Shown: in pieces, positions 6,927 to 8,456 of the stretch
How positions within the stretch are numbered: position 1 is the first letter of the stretch
Layout: each line of letters begins with the position of its first letter
Origin: Deltaproteobacteria bacterium
GTDB taxonomy: Bacteria > Desulfobacterota > DSM-4660 > Desulfatiglandales > HGW-15
Reading direction: 5' to 3'
DNA: 8,456 bases
Assembly (NCBI GenBank): GCA_019307805.1
Contig: JAFDIX010000093.1
Location: 1-8,456, forward strand
The notes under the pieces: model-generated
Seen by the model: only the letters and a program-made list of their open reading frames with translations
Database searches by the model: none
What the model was told of the DNA's origin: nothing
Translations under genes and position numbers: made by a program

Positions 6927-7137
6927 ATCCCCCTCGGTCCCCCTTTAAAAAAAAGGGGGATGGCCAATGGCACTTGGGTTATCTTCCCCCTCGGTCCCCC
7001 TTTAAAAAAAAGGGGGATGGCCAATGGCGTTTGGGTTATCTTCCCCCTCGGTCCCCTTTTTACGGGACAAAAGGGGGATGACCAATAGTGTATAGGGTAT
7101 TTAGCCCCCCTTTGGAAAAGGGGGGTTGGGGGGATTA
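6927..7137. repeat. Composite C-run/G-run repeat element with four hairpins
   Basis: Most of the 341-base gap 6913-7253 is this block. It holds two near-identical 57-base units, a third diverged unit (7042-7103), and a terminal hairpin (7104-7137). Each carries a hairpin: arms CCCCCTTT and AAAGGGGG in units 1 and 2, CCCCTTTT and AAAAGGGG in unit 3, CCCCCCTTT and AAAGGGGGG at the end. The block opens with AATCCCCCTCGGTCCCCC and closes with GGGGGGTTGGGGGGATTA, imperfectly inverted, so it is bounded like a MITE or REP-type composite. It contains no ORF with family resemblance and no clear target-site duplication. The hairpins lack a T-tract on the + strand, so they are not standard intrinsic terminators for the ATPase gene, though they may stabilise or end transcripts. 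Similar C-run/G-run repeats are, from general memory, common between genes in several anaerobic lineages. Confidence 0.75.
6928..7041. repeat. Two tandem 57-bp units inside the composite repeat
   Basis: Unit 1 (6928-6984) and unit 2 (6985-7041) agree at 55 of 57 bases; the only differences are CACT versus CGTT after the GGCCAATGG stretch. Each runs from TCCCCCTCGG through the hairpin to TTGGGTTATCT. The near-identity, compared with the diverged third copy, points to a recent tandem duplication. Confidence 0.85.
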
Positions 7138-7253
7138 GAGCGCATTGATATCAGGTTTGCCCTCTGTCGCGTTCGTTCATAGACCAAAAAAAACCGGTCA
7201 ATGGCCGGGGATGTTTTACTGAATCTCAATACGAAAAAAAAGGAGGATGGAAT
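7138..7253 (+). other. Leader region before the arylsulfotransferase-like gene
   Basis: This is the rest of the 6913-7253 gap. It contains two runs of eight A, at 7186-7193 and 7234-7241, and a small imperfect dyad CCGGTCA...TGGCCGG around 7194-7208. AGGAGG at 7241-7246 is a consensus ribosome binding site seven bases before ATG 7254. I found no promoter pair with good boxes and spacing; TTGCCC at 7157 has only a weak -10 partner. An in-frame reading that starts at ATG 7201 is a different frame from the real gene and has no supporting features. Confidence 0.5.
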
Positions 7254-8456
7254 ATGGCATGGCCCTATAAGTATGAATCAGGAGTTACCCTTTATGATAA
7301 AAGCAAGGCCTTTACAGGTTATACCCTGTTTACAAACATGCCCAGGAGGGCGGCTGCCGAGCCCAATGAGGCACCCGGGGAAATTTTTCTCATGGATATG
7401 CAGGGGAACATCGTGCATACCTGGAAAACGATCTACCCCCCCTGGTATGCGCGCCTCATGCCGGACGGAAATCTGGTCGTGGCCATGCGCTGCTCCAAAC
7501 CCTCACCCAGAAGGCCCGGTTACGATGACTTCCATATGGGTGGGGCCACCGGCATGCTCATGGAGCTGGACTGGGAAAGTAATATCCTTTTTCAACACTT
7601 TGACCCCTATATGCACCACGATTTTCGCAAGCTCCCCAACGGGAATTATATCTATGTAGGATGGGAAGAGGTACCCCAGGATCTGGCAAAAAAGGTGCGG
7701 GGCGGGCAAAAGGGTACGGAACACAAGGATGGTACCATGTTCGGCGATTTCTTTCGTGAGATCGATGCATCCGGAAATACCGTGTGGGAGTGGCACGGGA
7801 TCGAACACTTTGATCCGGACATCGATATCATCGGTATGATTCATCCGAGAGAAGAGTGGACCCACATCAATGATGTGGATCTCATGCCGGACGGAAATAT
7901 CCTATCCGACAGCCGCCACACGGACGGGGCCTTTATCATCGATCGCGAATCCGGGGATATCATCTGGCGTTGGGGAAATGTGGCCTATCTGGATGGGGAG
8001 ACGGGTCAGATCGAGTATCGGGATATTCGAGATCCCAAGACCATGGGCGGCCCCCATGACGGTCATCTCATTGCCGAAGGCCTGCCCGGTGAAGGAAATA
8101 TGCTGATCTATGACAACGCCATGTACACATTCTACTCCCGGGCCCTTGAGATGGATATCAAGACCGGAGAGGTGGTCTGGCAGAGTGAACCGGAGTTCGG
8201 AATCGAGGGGTACGTGTCAGGGAGGGTCCACTTCTCCCCATTTATCAGCGGCGCAGACCGGTTTCCCAATGGAAATACCGTGGTAACCTGCGGAGGCAAC
8301 GGTGTCGTCTTCGAAGTGACCCGGGAAAATGAGCTGGTCTGGCACTGGGTCAGGCCCGACCCGGAACCGGAAGGTGCTGTTCGCTGGGGGGTTTTTCGAG
8401 CCCATCGTTTCGCACCGGACTACTGCCCCCAGTTTAATAACCTCCCCCCTGCAGAA
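7254..8456 (+). CDS. Arylsulfotransferase (ASST)-family beta-propeller protein, 3' end beyond the window
   Basis: ASST enzymes transfer sulfate from an aryl sulfate ester to a phenolic acceptor without PAPS, through a sulfo-histidine intermediate. The frame is open for 401 codons to the last base with no stop. Repeated propeller-blade motifs are visible: LMPDGNLVV, KLPNGNYIYVG, LMPDGNILSDSR, FPNGNTVVTCGGNG, and I/V-W-x-W strands. Residues matching the four catalytic positions of E. coli ASST can be aligned by eye: the HHD at 121-123 (His252), H204 in THIND (His356), R221 in SDSRH (Arg374), and H268 in GPHDGHL (His436). The sulfo-accepting His would be H268. The start is fixed by AGGAGG seven bases upstream. 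The N-terminus (MAWPYKYESG...) has no hydrophobic signal peptide, unlike the periplasmic E. coli enzyme, so it may be cytoplasmic. The physiological substrate is unknown; a non-sulfotransferase propeller function remains possible. Confidence 0.82.
   Translation, partial: MAWPYKYESGVTLYDKSKAFTGYTLFTNMPRRAAAEPNEAPGEIFLMDMQGNIVHTWKTIYPPWYARLMPDGNLVVAMRCSKPSPRRPGYDDFHMGGATGMLMELDWESNILFQHFDPYMHHDFRKLPNGNYIYVGWEEVPQDLAKKVRGGQKGTEHKDGTMFGDFFREIDASGNTVWEWHGIEHFDPDIDIIGMIHPREEWTHINDVDLMPDGNILSDSRHTDGAFIIDRESGDIIWRWGNVAYLDGETGQIEYRDIRDPKTMGGPHDGHLIAEGLPGEGNMLIYDNAMYTFYSRALEMDIKTGEVVWQSEPEFGIEGYVSGRVHFSPFISGADRFPNGNTVVTCGGNGVVFEVTRENELVWHWVRPDPEPEGAVRWGVFRAHRFAPDYCPQFNNLPPAE

Noticed and set aside
6927..7137. 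CRISPR-like array
   Set aside because: The 57-base units are conserved across their whole length, with no unique spacers, and only two copies match closely.
6928..7137. G-quadruplex potential of the G and C runs
   Set aside because: Runs of five to six G are separated by loops mostly over 20 bases, so a hairpin fold is far more likely; only two G runs lie close together (7119-7133).
7201..7659. Reading frame from ATG 7201 as a gene
   Set aside because: It overlaps the well supported ASST-like frame out of phase, has no ribosome binding site and no recognisable domain.

Overview
This window reads as part of a catabolic, acyl-CoA-centred region from an anaerobic bacterium. The best guess is a sulfate-reducing or syntrophic member of the Desulfobacterota (former Deltaproteobacteria). 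The reasons are the moderately GC-rich sequence, the oxygen-sensitive enzyme families (a CCG-type Fe-S oxidoreductase fusion and a 2-hydroxyacyl-CoA dehydratase-type activator ATPase), and C-run/G-run intergenic repeats of a style I associate with that group. The lineage is inference; no rRNA or other phylogenetic marker is present. All six genes lie on the + strand.

Layout. (1) 2-2287: the 3' part of a large fusion of a GlcD/D-lactate-dehydrogenase-type FAD oxidase with a GlcF/HdrD-type Fe-S module; the 5' end lies outside the window. (2) 2288-2420: intergenic region with a good sigma70-like promoter, overlapped at its -35 box by a 15-bp dyad. (3) 2421-4004: a complete AMP-forming acyl-CoA synthetase. 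(4) 4005-4217: intergenic region with short GATACTGGAT repeats. (5) 4218-5417: a complete thiolase-family enzyme with catalytic Cys, His and Cys in place but HNPF instead of the usual NEAF box. It is followed by an intrinsic terminator (5437-5470). (6) 5478-6131 and 6133-6912: a tightly coupled pair, a YkgJ-type cysteine-cluster protein and a BadF/HgdC-type activator ATPase. (7) 6913-7253: intergenic, mostly a composite repeat of tandem 57-bp units and poly-C/poly-G hairpins. (8) 7254-8456: an arylsulfotransferase (ASST)-family beta-propeller protein without a visible signal peptide, open at the window's end.

How the genes may work together (inference): the FAD/Fe-S oxidoreductase would oxidise a 2-hydroxy acid or similar substrate and pass electrons on. 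The synthetase would activate a carboxylic acid to its CoA thioester, and the thiolase would carry out a C-C cleavage or condensation on a 3-oxoacyl-CoA. The activator ATPase would supply low-potential electrons to a 2-hydroxyacyl-CoA dehydratase or benzoyl-CoA-reductase-like partner that is not in this window. The ASST-like gene is separated by the repeat block, has its own strong ribosome binding site, and may be a separate unit.

I found no CRISPR array, transposase, integrase, tRNA or rRNA. The least explained items are the repeat block, the cysteine-cluster/activator pair with no visible dehydratase partner, the apparently cytoplasmic ASST-like protein, and the variant thiolase active site.
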